Below the pieces are notes generated by a model, which did no database searches, had not been told where the DNA came from, and saw only the letters and a list, made by a program, of their open reading frames with translations. Positions 44,570 through 56,400 of a stretch of 64,000 nucleotides of DNA are shown here, one piece after another. The position numbers were made by a program, and so were the translations under genes. Location: NCBI RefSeq assembly GCF_003144245.1, contig NW_020289975.1, forward strand, positions 372,001-436,000, in the 5' to 3' direction. The DNA comes from Jaminaea rosea (Eukaryota; Basidiomycota; Exobasidiomycetes; Microstromatales). How positions within the stretch are numbered: the stretch's first letter is position 1; each line of letters begins with the position of its first letter.

Positions 44570-47314
44570 TCAAGACAGCTTCTTGTCGGCTCCGTTGCAA
44601 GTCGAAGAGTTCGAGTCGCTATTGTTGCCGGACGTTGCAGTGGTAGGCGCCGTATCATCGCTGCCGCTGCCACGGCTGTTACTGCCGCTGTTGACGCCCG
44701 ACTTTGTGTCCTTGCCCGATGACGAGGTAGTGGCGGGGGTTGAAGAACTCGTTTGCTGGGCGCCGCGCGAGTAGCTACGCTGCTCATTGAGGGCATGGAC
44801 GAAGCCCTCCTTGAGTGGCGCGGGCACCCTGCCTCCAGGCTGGACGGCAGTGGTGCCGAGCCTCTTTGTGGCGGCTCGCACGTCGTCGCGTAGGCGACGA
44901 TTGACGTGTTTGAGGGAGTGGAGCTCGAAGATGTGGCTGCTCGAGCGCTGAGTCGCCAGCTCGCCAAATACGGACGAAGTAGTGGTGGCCGTGCCCCCTG
45001 CGGCAGCGGCAGCGGCAGCGCTGAAGGTGGCGTCCTTCTGCTTGTCATTGGCCTGTGCCGTGTTCGGGTGGCCAGCGCCAATCTCGTCGGGGGTCAGTAG
45101 AGCTACATGGACGAAGACGGTGGGAATGGTGTGGGCGCCGGGCATGACCGCCGAGGGGAAGAGAGTTGACTGGACCCACGTGACCTCGTCGGCTGCGTTG
45201 TACATCTGATGCATGACCGTCGTGACAGTAATGCCTCGAAGGCCCTCGAGGAGCGCAGGCATGGCTTGCTTGTTGACCATCTGCGTCAAGTGCCGACCGT
45301 ACAGTGATGAATGGTCCATTCCGTCAATAACACTTGCGGCTCCGTCGGTGGCAGACAGGACCAGGCCGTCGCTCGAAACCTTCGCCCAGAAGTTTGGCCG
45401 CTGGTCGTCTACGGTGGCCTTGACGGGTGCCCAAGCCAAGTCGTAGACGGGGCGAGGGCGACCAGAGGAAATGACGACCTTGCGACCCTTGCCTTGCTCG
45501 AGGTGCAACTTGCCTTTGCTTTCAATCCACGAGTGGCCAGAAGTCTTGTGTCGCATACGCATGAGGAGGTTGACCTCGGGTCCACCCTGGCCGACACCGC
45601 CTTTGGTAGCACGGTTTGCGTTGCCGTCGACTCGGTGCGACTTCTTGGCCGCGGCATTAATGCTGGCATTGCTCGTCGAATCCTTGAGCTCCCGGAAGAC
45701 GGGTACGACATCTGACGGGTGGCAGAAGTCGGAAATCGATTTGCCGATCATCTCTTCAGGCTTCCATCCGAGCAGTCGCTCCACTGAGGGTGAGACGTAG
45801 AGGAAAGTCCCCTTGAGACTGAGAACGTGGATGAGGTCGTGCGAGTTCTGCAGCATGATACGAGCCCACTGCTCCGAGTCTGCCTTATGGCCCGCCATGG
45901 TAGCAATGAGCTCTCGAGCCACACTGATCTCGCGCGCGGCTGCCTCTTGATCGAGATCACGAGCAGCGGCAGGGACAATCTGCTCGACGGTACTAGCGGG
46001 CAAAGTCACGGCTGCGCCACTGGTGTAGTTGACGACGTAGGAGCCATCTTCTGCGCGCTCGAGGACGGCGCTTGGCTGCTCGACAAGGTCGACCTGAAAG
46101 CCGACGAGGTAGACAGGCTCGGGATTGTCTCCCCAGCCGATGGGTACGATGGTCACGAGGTTAATGAAGGGGGTGCCGTTCTTGCGGTAGTTGATCAAGC
46201 TCGCCTGAGACTCTTGAAACGCCTGCGAGTGCTGCTTCATGTGGGCGACGGCGGCGTTATCGGTGTGAAAGCGCTCGGAGCCTCGGTGCACCCTTCCATC
46301 TGGTGACTGCAAGAAGCGGCAGTTGCGGCCGAGGATCTCGTTGCGGTTGTAGCCCGTCAATTTGCAGAAGGTGTCGCTGCAGTAGACAATAGGCTGCTCA
46401 GGATGTCGTGCGTCGCATACGGTAAAGGAGCAAGATAGATCGACGGGACCAAGAGCGATGCGCGGGTGAGGTCGCAGCATGACACGAGCAAGGGCGCCGA
46501 GGAGGTCAAATCCTGAGCTCGAGTAGGCGTCGCTTGCTACGGGTGCTGCAGTCGCTGCAAAGGAACTGTCTTGGCGCACCATGGCAGCTGGTTGACGAGG
46601 TGGGTTCTGTTGCTTGGAACCCACAGGAGGGCCGTGGATATGGCCAGTCGTAGTGGTCATGCCACGCTTCGCATTGCGTCCACTGACGGAAGAAGAGGGT
46701 AGAGTGCCCTGCGTCTGTTGCGTTCGTGTCTGCTGGGCACGACGAGAGTTGCGACGACGCTCTTGCAAAGTGAGAGCCGGGCTTGGTCCGATTGCACGAC
46801 GTGCCGATTGACTGAGCGGTACGGAAGCTGAACTGACGCTGCCACCGCTGCTTCGTTGGCCGGAAAGGGCTAGTGATGCGGCACTGACCGAGTTTGGGAA
46901 GCCAGCCATGCTTGGCACCGACGGTAGCACCCCTCGAAGAAGATGTGAATGATGCGCGGCGATGCGCGAGCTGTACCTCATAGCATCGGAGCTGAGAGCA
47001 CTGTCCTCGCTGGATGAAGGTGTGTCAAGCTGCGATGTGCCGGCCAGATGTCCGGGCTGAGACTGCTGCCAATGGGTACCAGCGTGCCAACTGTTGGCGG
47101 CGATGGGCATAGCAGGCTTGCCTGGCGCTAAGCTGTCAGGACCAGAAACTGCCTCTGCTGATGCAGCAGATGCGGAAGCCATGATCGACTCGATCAGATC
47201 ATCGTTCTGCTCCTGCTGCCCAATAGTATCTGGGTAGGCGGCTGGCAGGCCCACATCGGCGTTCACTGGCGAGTTGAGGAAAGCACTGAAGTCGAAGTCC
47301 TGCTGAAAAGACAT
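44570..47314 (-). CDS. wc-1: White-collar-1 blue-light photoreceptor, no zinc finger
   Basis: A single-exon gene of 914 aa. WC-1 binds flavin in a LOV domain and, with WC-2, activates light-responsive transcription. The LOV domain is at about residues 295-415: CSFTVCDARHPEQPIVYCSD, CKLTGYNRNEILGRNCRFLQ with the photoactive Cys332, then NYRKNGTPFINLVTIVPIGW and YLVGFQVDLVEQ. A second PAS (LIHVLSLKGTFLYVSPSVER, LLGWKPEEMIGKSISDFCHP) and a third PAS-like segment (NFWAKVSSDGLVLSATDGAA) follow. The C-terminal 150 residues are Ser/Thr-rich and contain no Cys-rich GATA finger, as known for basidiomycete WC-1; DNA contact would then depend on WC-2, not seen here. ATG 47314 is the first on this strand after 856 ATG-free bases. 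It is divergent from SKN7. Confidence 0.95.
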   Translation of the reverse strand: MSFQQDFDFSAFLNSPVNADVGLPAAYPDTIGQQEQNDDLIESIMASASAASAEAVSGPDSLAPGKPAMPIAANSWHAGTHWQQSQPGHLAGTSQLDTPSSSEDSALSSDAMRYSSRIAAHHSHLLRGVLPSVPSMAGFPNSVSAASLALSGQRSSGGSVSSASVPLSQSARRAIGPSPALTLQERRRNSRRAQQTRTQQTQGTLPSSSVSGRNAKRGMTTTTGHIHGPPVGSKQQNPPRQPAAMVRQDSSFAATAAPVASDAYSSSGFDLLGALARVMLRPHPRIALGPVDLSCSFTVCDARHPEQPIVYCSDTFCKLTGYNRNEILGRNCRFLQSPDGRVHRGSERFHTDNAAVAHMKQHSQAFQESQASLINYRKNGTPFINLVTIVPIGWGDNPEPVYLVGFQVDLVEQPSAVLERAEDGSYVVNYTSGAAVTLPASTVEQIVPAAARDLDQEAAAREISVARELIATMAGHKADSEQWARIMLQNSHDLIHVLSLKGTFLYVSPSVERLLGWKPEEMIGKSISDFCHPSDVVPVFRELKDSTSNASINAAAKKSHRVDGNANRATKGGVGQGGPEVNLLMRMRHKTSGHSWIESKGKLHLEQGKGRKVVISSGRPRPVYDLAWAPVKATVDDQRPNFWAKVSSDGLVLSATDGAASVIDGMDHSSLYGRHLTQMVNKQAMPALLEGLRGITVTTVMHQMYNAADEVTWVQSTLFPSAVMPGAHTIPTVFVHVALLTPDEIGAGHPNTAQANDKQKDATFSAAAAAAAGGTATTTSSVFGELATQRSSSHIFELHSLKHVNRRLRDDVRAATKRLGTTAVQPGGRVPAPLKEGFVHALNEQRSYSRGAQQTSSSTPATTSSSGKDTKSGVNSGSNSRGSGSDDTAPTTATSGNNSDSNSSTCNGADKKLS

Positions 47315-49230
47315 TTTCGCCAGGACGAGTGTGGTGGGAAGGTGCAAGGGGTGTTGTCGGTGTGGGAAGGTGAGTTGACCTTATTGAAGAGGATGAAAAG
47401 ATTTGTTGATATCGTTCCTTTTGGCTGTAGCGCAATCGGACAGCAGGATACGATGCGGGGAGAGGGAAGGATCAACCTGTCCCAGAGGAGGGGGATGGAA
47501 GTCTCGCTCACCGCGTGCAGCGGTCAGGAGAAAAGAGGATGGGTTTGAAGCTCTGAAGAGCGTAGTAAACAGCAAGGTCAATAGTCAGAATGTGTGGTTC
47601 CAAACGTGTCAGGCCGTGGTGTGAAGACTCACTCTAAGCAAAGCTACTGCGCAGCAGACGCGAGAGCGGTCTGTCGTGGCGAGTAGAGGAGGCTGAGAGG
47701 AGCCTTGATGAGAACGAAGCACGAACTTTCGGCTGAGCGGTAATCGGCAGCCCTAAAACGTGCAACGTAGAGAGGAGATGAAGAATCTCTTGGTTTCACT
47801 CAAGAGTGTTGATGGTGCGGGATTGGTCTCGGTGCGTGGTTCCTGGTCAAGTCTCGACTATTTTGAAACTGGCTCCGAGTATCCAACGGAGCAGCGGCAG
47901 TTGTGTCGCTGCTGATCGAAGGCGAAGCTCTTACGTTGGGAAGACGAGAGAGAAGACGCAGGTGTGGGGGTCGTTCTGAACGCTGTGGTGTTGCGTAGCC
48001 GTATGGGACGCGGTCAGACGTTCAAGATGGGAATGATGGTAAGAGACTAAGTCAGTCCAGAGATCGTTGACGACCTTGAACCCTTGCCCCAGCTCCAGCT
48101 CCAGCTTGAGGGCCCGAGAGCGCTCGGCGCTGTGGCGGACGGTAAAATGAGAGAGCAAAAGCAGCAGAGGCATCGGCGCACGGGGGACGAGCACTTGGGA
48201 CTGAGGCACAAGGCCAGTCTCATCTGGACCCTGCGTAGTGTCTGTGGCCCTGCTGCCGCGCGCGAAAGGAGCGAGCACAATGACCGCCACGCGACGCGGA
48301 GGCCACGCATAGTCTAGCGACGGGGGCTTCAACGAGATGATCTTCACGATCTACAAGAATGCTGATGGCAAAGGGTCGAGGGCCGATCCTTGAGCCATGA
48401 GAACGATCAGGCAGGAGGGGAGGCAGCGCCCCCTCCGTGAAGAAGCTCGTGCGATATCTTAGAGTTGCGGCTTCTGAGCTGATCCCATTGGGAAGACGAC
48501 GGTCTCTCGCTGGCCGCGTTCCTGCCTTCTCACTGTCACCAGAGATCGACGAAGAGCCTCCTCCCGCTGCTGTCTCGGTCAGGTAGAGGTCCCATTTCGA
48601 GTGTCACTGGTGTCGGGCATTGAGAGCATTGTCTCACGGCCGGCGCAGAGACACCCGGCCGCACTCCAAGGAGGGCATGTCTGGCTTAGTCAGCGCTACC
48701 CTCTGCCGCCCACTGACAGTGAGCACAACTGAGCGACTTGGGGGTAGTACTTTCTTGTGTCACCATCATCTGTCTGCCTGTCTGACCGTAGGGCGCCGAT
48801 TCTTCGACTGTGTCTGGACCTGAGGCCTCAGCCAAGAGTTGGCGCCACAGAGCCACTTTCCGTCGCATGCTGTCGTGGTCAACAAGGAGAATCGACGCGC
48901 GGCAAGCGTTTCTGTGTCTGTGCGGAGTTGGTGTCGTCACCGGCCAAATCGAGCGCCCAGTCGATCTCACCGCTTGACATCACAGGGCTTCAATTCGGCG
49001 TCCCTTTGCCTCGTGTCTGACCGCTCTCCGCACCTGGCCCTTCATTTCACTTCTCGATCACCACACATTTGCAGTGAAGTTGACAAACAAAGGCCTCGAC
49101 AGACATCTCAGCACACCAACGACGGACGAATTCAAGCCTGCATCGTCACGCTTCATCGCTATCAACAACGGCGCACCGGTCAGTCGTCGAATCCGCGCCC
49201 TCGCTGCGCCCACTACCATCCTGACAGACC
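47315..49230. promoter_or_regulatory. Shared 1.9-kb intergenic region, WC-1 / SKN7
   Basis: The minus strand has no ATG from 47315 to 48170, and the + strand none from 48870 to 49230. These mark the two leaders, leaving about 700 bp between them as the likely core promoter region. I could not identify specific factor sites. Open frames here (for example 47931-48347 on the minus strand) are not protein-like. Confidence 0.6.
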
Positions 49231-52200
49231 ATGTCTGGGCGTCAAAGCCAGCCATGGTCGCAGCAGCCTCCCAACGGGGCCGGAGGGAGCACATCCACTC
49301 ACAATAACACCTGGCAAGCGGGCAACGGCGCTTGGACGAGCAGCGGCCCCCCTCGTCAGCCTCAGCAGCCTCAGCAGCAGCAGCAGCAGCCGCAGGCGAA
49401 TCAATTTGCGCCCAATCCAGTGCAGCAACAGAGACCGCCGCAGCCGATGTATGCCCCTCAACACCAGCAGCCAAGGGACCCCGTCGCCACTGGCTTCCCT
49501 CAGCAGGGTTTCGGAGCATCGCAGCACGAGAGACAGCTTTCAGGCCATCAGCAGCCAGTGCCACAACAGCAGCAGCAGCTCAACAATCAATTCGCTCCAC
49601 CTCCTGCTTTTGCCCCCGGTACCTTTCGCGAGTGGCATGGCCATGCGCCACCCTCGGTCCTCACACCTACGTATGAGCAGCCACAATTCAGCTTCCCACC
49701 AGGCATGCAGGGGCAATTCACGTCGCAGCATCCCAATCAAATGAGGGGCGGACATTCTCAGAACGACGGCTACTCGGGAATGAAGGGGGAGGATGATGAC
49801 AAGGGTGCAGGTGGGGGGCCCGGTGGGCAGAAGCAAGGTGAGTGAGCGGGGGCAATGACATGCGTGCCCAGGTGGCCCGGTGGCCCGGTGGCCCGGTGGC
49901 CCACTGTATGCTGACGCCCTCTTTGCGCACAGGCACCAGCGACTTTGTCAAGAAGCTCTTCACCATGCTCGATGATCTCTCGTACTCATCCATCGTCTCT
50001 TGGTCTCACACGGGCGACTCGTTCGTCGTACGCAACATGAACGACTTCACCAAGCACATTCTGCCGCGACACTTTCGTCATTCCAACTTCGCCAGTGCGT
50101 TTGGTGCTGGTACGCGCTTTTGACGACTCCAAGCTGACCTTTGCTTCTCCTGGTGCGCAGGCTTCGTCCGTCAACTGAACAAATATGATTTTCACAAGGT
50201 CAAGAACCCTGAAGAGCAGGCGACTCAATCCGTTGACCAAGTCTGGGAGTTCAAGCATCCAGACTTCATCCGAGGTCGTGAGGACTTGCTCGAGAACGTG
50301 CGTAGGAAGCTGCCTTCGGGTAAGAAGAAGGGCGGCGCTGGTGGCGGCGGAGACGATCGCGACCTCAGCCCCACAATGCTCAACCCTGCAGAGGCGGCCG
50401 AGAGAGGTGCAGAAGAATATCAGCAGCTCAAGGATCAAATAGCGACGCTCACTGCGGCTCAGGACCAGATGAGCGGTCACATCTCCAACTTGACCAAGCA
50501 GTACCAAGGCGTCATAGGCGAGATGCTGACCTTCCAGCGCAACATGGTCCAACAAGATCAGTTGATGCAAAATCTCATCCAGTATCTCATGAACCTCGAG
50601 AACGATCGCAAGGTCGAGGCCTCGAGCGTCGCCTCCGGAGCCCTCGCAGACGGCCCCTTTGTCCCAGCTCAAGAGGCACAGAAGCTCATTGGCAACTATC
50701 AGGATGTTGCAGAAGCCACCTTTGGACAGATGAGCCAAATTTCACAGCGTGTGGCGCAGTCATCGAATGACGAGGCGACAAGAGGAAATGATTCGTATTC
50801 AAAGGGTGGCAACGGCGGCGGTCATGACTCGTACAGCACACCAAGCGGCCAATCGACAGTTGCATCACCGACATCGCAAGCATCGAGGGTCTCGCGCCAT
50901 TCGTCCATTCGCCAATCGATGGCGGGCAACCTCTCGCCAAAGAGCATGGCCACGGTCCCTTCGCCGGCCACTGTTCCGTCACAAAGCGCCTTGACACCCG
51001 CCGTGTCTGAGCGACCACAGGGCATCCTGCGCAACAATTCAGACGGCAAGAGCGATGAGATGAGCATGTTCCTGCACCCACCACACCTCGACGATGACGA
51101 GAGCAACACGCTCTTTAACACGGCCGCCAACATTGTCGACAATCCGAGTCTCGCCGGCTTCGAGGGAGCTGGACTGCGCGTGTTCACTGTTGGCACACTG
51201 CAGCCTCGCGAGGGCAGTAGCGCCGATGGGGCGGGTGGCTCCTCTCTTAATGCAGCTCTCGGGCGTGCGACGTCAGAGGGTAATGGCGAGAAGCAAGACT
51301 ACGGCATCTCCGTTCCCCCGCTCGAGGACCTACCCGCCGACATGCCCAAGGTCGACCAGCGCACGACTTCGACGACCACCACACCAGCGCCAGACGACGA
51401 TGGCGACGAAGATGCAGATGGGCGTCGCCGCTCTCTCACGCCCAGCGATCCAGGCTCAAACATGCTCCGCGTGCGTCGCTCAACATACGTCCCTGGATGG
51501 GCAGTCCCACCTCGCGTACTCCTGGTAGATGACGATGCCGTCTGTCGCAAGCTCTCTTCCAAGTTTCTTCAAGTCTTTGGCTGCGCGATCGACGTTGCAG
51601 TGGATGGAGTCAATGCGGTTAACAAGATGACCATGTCTGACTATGACCTGTAAGTCCTTCAGGCATTGTCCGGCCGCACAAGCCCCACTGACAGTTCTTG
51701 CCTTTGCCGTGATCAGCGTGCTTTGCGACATCGTGATGCCCAATCTCGATGGTGTGACGGCTACGTCCCTCATTCGACAATTGTACGTATCACTGATCTC
51801 GACTGTTAGCGCCCGAGCCCTTCGCTAACCGCCTTTTCCTCCCCTCCGACAGCGACCCACGTACTCCCATCATCTCCATGACCTCGAACACCTCCCCTGA
51901 CGACCTTCTCACCTACATGTCCTCGGGCATGAACGATGTCCTGCCTAAGCCTTTCACGAAGGAGGGGCTACTCAATATGCTCGAGAAGCACTTGATTCAC
52001 CTGAAGACGGTGCAGAAGATGGACCAGATCCCCAAGCAGCTCGGTCTCCCGCCGGTGAGCAAGGAGACGCTCGAGGGCGTACTCCAAGCCACCGCGGCAT
52101 CAGCCGCTGCGCTCGGTACTTCAGGAGCATCGGGCTCTGGCAGCGGCAGCGGCGCAGGCAAGGGCAACGGCAACGGCGAGAGCAGCGGCTGGCCCTCTTC

Positions 52201-52633
52201 TTCTTCTCCTGGATCAGGCAAAGCACTGCCAGCCGCAGCCATGATGGGCAATGGCCCCAATGTGACTGCAAAAGGCGCCTCGCCACCGGGGGCAGCCGCG
52301 AGCAGCAGTAGCGCCGTCGACACTTCTTCCACAGGCGGCGAGGATAACCCCAACGTCGTCAACCCGCTTGCTGCTATGGGCTTCTCGGACGAAGAGTACA
52401 TCAGCATGATACAGTCGCTGCTTGCTGCGGGAACTGTTTCGGGGGATATGAGCGATGCAGTCTCTGGTGTCATGGGCGTCATGCGAGGAGAGGGAGCTTC
52501 ACGTTCTACCCCTCCAGAGGCCAGCGGGAGCGGTAGCACCTCGAAAAAGAGAGGAGCGGATGGATCGCCGCCCGTCGAAGAAGGGTCAGGCAACAAGAAG
52601 GCCAAGGCTAGATTCGAGGAGCTCAAGACCTGA
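49231..52633 (+). CDS. SKN7: Skn7/Prr1 response-regulator transcription factor
   Basis: Skn7 receives phosphate from the Sln1-type relay and activates oxidative and osmotic stress genes in the nucleus. Five exons: 49231-49837, 49933-50094, 50161-51649, 51717-51782 and 51853-52633 (1,034 aa); all joins keep the frame. The N-terminus is Gln/Pro-rich. The HSF-type DNA-binding domain (residues about 204-310) reads SDFVKKLFTMLDDLSYSSIV, then HSNFASFVRQLNKYDFHKVK across an exon junction. A coiled coil follows (YQQLKDQIATLTAAQDQMSG onward). The receiver (about 705-830) has VLLVDDDAVCRKL, phospho-acceptor Asp757 in VLCDIVMPNLDG, ISMTSNTSP and the conserved Lys in DVLPKPF; it is cut by two introns. 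The tail is Ser/Gly-rich. A histidine kinase that could feed it lies at 6454-11980. Confidence 0.97.
49872..49903. repeat. GTGGCCCG tandem octamer (x4) inside SKN7 intron 1
   Basis: Four head-to-tail octamers, the last with a terminal A instead of G. They fill about a third of the 95-bp first intron of SKN7, between the donor at 49838 and the acceptor at 49932. Confidence 0.93.
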
Positions 52634-53483
52634 CCAAAGTGGCACACAGTAGACGCTTCGTTTTCTCCCCTTCTCGATCCCCTCGTCTCCCACGGCGGCA
52701 CCCACATTCTGGTCTCGTACTTGTATTCAGCCTCATCCCTGTGCTTTCTCTGTAACAATCGCAGTCTCGTGTCGCATGTCAGCCATCGAGGCACGGCTCA
52801 ATCCTGGACTAGAATTCGGCGAGAACCATTCCTGCGCAAGCCTCTGAGCCGATACTGCCCATCTTTGCTGAGGCTGTTGCTCCCTACCCTAGGCTGAGGA
52901 GCACTTCGGAGCACGATGTTGCACCGCAGCAGACATCTTGACTTCTCACTCCGAATCACCCAATGACGACCCTGACACGCGCTTGACTGGATAGAATGGA
53001 TTTGAGATAAGACGTAAAAGGCTGGTGACCGGTCGTGTGTGCTCGGCTGCCAATGAACGTGCGTGGACGATGTGGACGACTGGAATATGGTGGTGAGGGG
53101 CGTGAATGTGACTCTGGGTCGAGGGCTAAGCGACAACGAGAGGAACAATTCTTTGGGGATTTGCGTGAAGCGGATGGGGGTCGAGGTGGACGCAATTGAA
53201 ACTAGCTGGTGATGGTGATGGGAATAGAGAGGCGATGATTGCCTTTGATGAAGTGGAGACGATCTGCCTGATGAGGTCTGGTGGAAACGCCTCTCTTTCG
53301 CCCCGGGTCTTTGAGCGTGTGGCGTGCCACAGCGCATCTCTGCGTGCTATGCTGTCGCCGCGGCCTCCCTAAACGTGCTTCGGTCGTCTCGAACGATGCC
53401 ACGTCGGCATCTTGAAGTGGACTGTGTGAATTGCTACGATCGCCTGCCGTCATTGATCCTCTCTCCTCCGCTTGTATGCTCGA
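52634..53483. other. Convergent intergenic region, SKN7 / RAD16
   Basis: At 850 bp it is longer than the other convergent gaps in the window. A minus-strand open frame at 52798-53337 (179 codons) is Ser/His/Arg-rich without a recognisable domain; I leave it uncalled. Confidence 0.45.
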
Positions 53484-56400
53484 TCACATGCGGAATAGGA
53501 ACTGCAGGTCTGCGACGGTCAGGCGCTGGCTCGCAGCGTCGTCGTTCGACAGAGTAGCGTTGACCATCGCCATTTTCTTCGCTGAAAGCTCAGCGACTCG
53601 CGATTCGATGGAGTTTTCGATGATGAGATTGGTGATGATGATGGGCCTCGTCTGCCCAAGGCGGTGAATACGGTCTGCGGCTTGGCCAATGGAGGCTGCG
53701 TTCCACCAGGGGTCCATGACAAAGACACGGCTAGCCTCGGTCAAGTTGAGGGCGACACCTCCGGCCTTGAGCGAGACGAGAAAGACGGTGACGGAGGGAT
53801 TGTCAGAGAAGTAGCGCACAGTGCGGTCGCGTGCCTCCGGGGTCATGCTGCCCTCGAGCCTGGCAATGGTGAAGCCGGCGCGTTGAAGTCGGAAGGCGAT
53901 GAGGTCCAGGAAGGACGTGAACTGCGAAAAGACGATGCTCTTGATCGTTGAGTCGTCGCGGCGGACCTTGTTGAGCTCCTCGACGAGGGCTTCGATCTTC
54001 GTGGAGCTCCTCCAGTTGGCGACGTCAAGCCTGCCGAGAATGCCCTGCCTCGTCTCCTCGGGCCTCGCGTCCTCGAGGGCCTCCTGGTCGAGGTTGATGC
54101 TTAGATTGGCGTGGCAGTAGGGGCAGTCGGGGACGGGAACCTCCTCCGATGCAGACTCGAGGTACTGGCGCACGCATTCGCGGCAAAAGACGTGCTTGCA
54201 CTTGGAGACGATGGGCTCTGTGGCCTCCTCAGCGCAGATGCGGCAGAGATTGATGGTGTCATTCGACGCATCACCCAGCAGCTTTTTGGCAACTCCCGTC
54301 TTGGAGCGCAGCACGAGGTCAGGGTGGCATGAGAGCTGACGCATGCGCGTGATGAGCGTGAAGATGTTCGAGTAGTTGTTGAGGATCGTGCCCTGGCTGA
54401 CAAAGGTCGAGAACTTGCGTGCGCCATCGTTGTAGAGCGAGTCGTAAAGGTCCTCCTCCTCCTCGTTGAAGTAGTCCTTGCGCACCACGACGGTGCGAGG
54501 GGGCAAGCCCATGTCATCTGCGCGCTCAAGCTTGGTGCGGCGCAGCATCATGCGGTCGAGGAGAATGCGCAGGCGGCGGAAGGCCTCACCTCCCTCTCCG
54601 ACACTGGTGCCATCGCGCTGGATGGGACGAAGGACGGAGATGTTCCAGAAGCAGACGTGATGCATGGGTGTGTGGCCGCACTTGTCGCACGAGCGGCGAT
54701 CGCTGAACTGCCAGTGAAGGCTCTTGCAAGGGCATTGCTTGCAATAGTAGTAGCCATAGGGATCGCCATTCAAGAAGCGAATCATTGAGTAGAGCTCTCC
54801 CACTCGGTTCATGAGGGGCGTCCCACTGAGGCACCAGCGATAGGTGCTGCTGAGCTCAAACGCAGCTTTGGCGGTGTTCGTGGCGCGATCCTTGATATTG
54901 TGCGCCTCGTCCAGGACCACACGGTGCCACTGCACGGCGTGCAGGGCTGACTTCTCCTTGACGAGCTCCTTCTTGCGCTTGAAGCCGATCTCTTGCTTGC
55001 GGAAAGATGCCTCCATCACCGAGTAGCTCGTGAGAACGACGTCGTGCTGGGCGAGCTTCTTGGCGTCGACCTCGCGCGAAGCGCCGTGCCAAACGAGGAC
55101 CTTGAAGCCATCCGTGTACTTGGCAATTTCGTTGCGCCACTGCATGATGGCAACGACGGGTGCAACTACGAGAGTGGGCTTGTCGCGGTTGGAGAGAAAG
55201 AGCGAAATCATCTGGATCGTCTTGCCCATGCCCATCTCGTCGGCGAGGACACCTCCAGACCATGGTCCTTTCTCCTGCTCGAGCAACCAGTTGAGTCCTT
55301 CGAGCTGGAAGGGAAGCAGCGTGGCTTTGAGGCCGTTGGGCTGGACGGTAGCGACATTCTTTGGTGCGCCAGAGGTCTGTTTGAGATCATCCCAGAGACC
55401 AACGAGCTCGGGGTGGTGCTTGCCGAGCGACTGCACCGTCTTCTGGTAGGGCGTGAGCTTTGGCACCTTCTTGCGTCGAGCGAGGTGCCTCTCGGATTTC
55501 AGTCGAGCTTGGCGCTGCTTGAATGTCTCGTACCTGATGTCCTCGCCGTGGAGGCCACGAGCGCTAGAGGGATTGGCAGAGGTGGATGCGCCCACCTCGG
55601 GGGAGGTGGATCCAGCGTCGGCGCTAGCGAGAGCAACGGCGTTGTGGGAAGCGTAGTCGTCAACAAAGTCCTCGTCCTCCGAGTCCTCCGAGTCTTCATA
55701 GTCGTCGTCGCCGTCAAATTCACGGTCTTGCAAGCTTGCAGCCGACTTGCGTGGGGCTCGTCGCTGACGGCCCTTGGCGCGAGGCTTGGCGAGCAAGTCC
55801 TCGGCCTCGTCTTCAATGTAGCTGAGCTCGCTGTCCGAATCGTCCTCGTCTTCAATTCGCTGCTTCGAGCGGCTGGGGCCCGACGCAGACCTCTTCTTGC
55901 CAAATTTGATCGATGTCTTGAAGTCATCTTCATCGGCGTCCTCAATGTCGTCCGACATGTCGTAGTTGGCCAAGTCATCGGCGATGTTGAGCTCTGGAGC
56001 CTTAGCCTTGCCTTTAGCCTTGCCCTTGGAAGTTGAGGCGAGAGGTACGTCGCTCAGCTCGCTATCGTCACTGGGCTCGTCCTTGTACGACTTGCGAGCA
56101 GACGAGACTCGGCGACTGGGTCGACCGGAGGAGCTCACACCACTCGAACCAGAGTTGATGCTGAGGTCAATGATCTCTTTCTTGGCTGATGAAGCAGGCT
56201 TCTTGCCGCAGCTGGTGCTGCGACGCTTGCTGATAGCAGGCTTGACGTCGTCGTCATCGTCCTTTGCGATCATTGCGGCAGACGAGGTGCCGGCTTTGGA
56301 GGAGGACGCAGAGGCGGAGCTCTGCGCAGTAGTAGCGAAACGGCCACGAGAAGGGCGTGCGCGTGGAATGACAATGGAGAATCCAGGATCATCCTCGCCG

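Noticed and set aside
47931-48347. 138-codon minus-strand frame between WC-1 and SKN7
   Set aside because: Composition is not protein-like and it lies in the WC-1 upstream region.
52798-53337. 179-codon minus-strand frame between SKN7 and RAD16
   Set aside because: Ser/His/Arg-rich without a domain; it may derive from a pyrimidine-rich stretch. Left uncalled rather than named.
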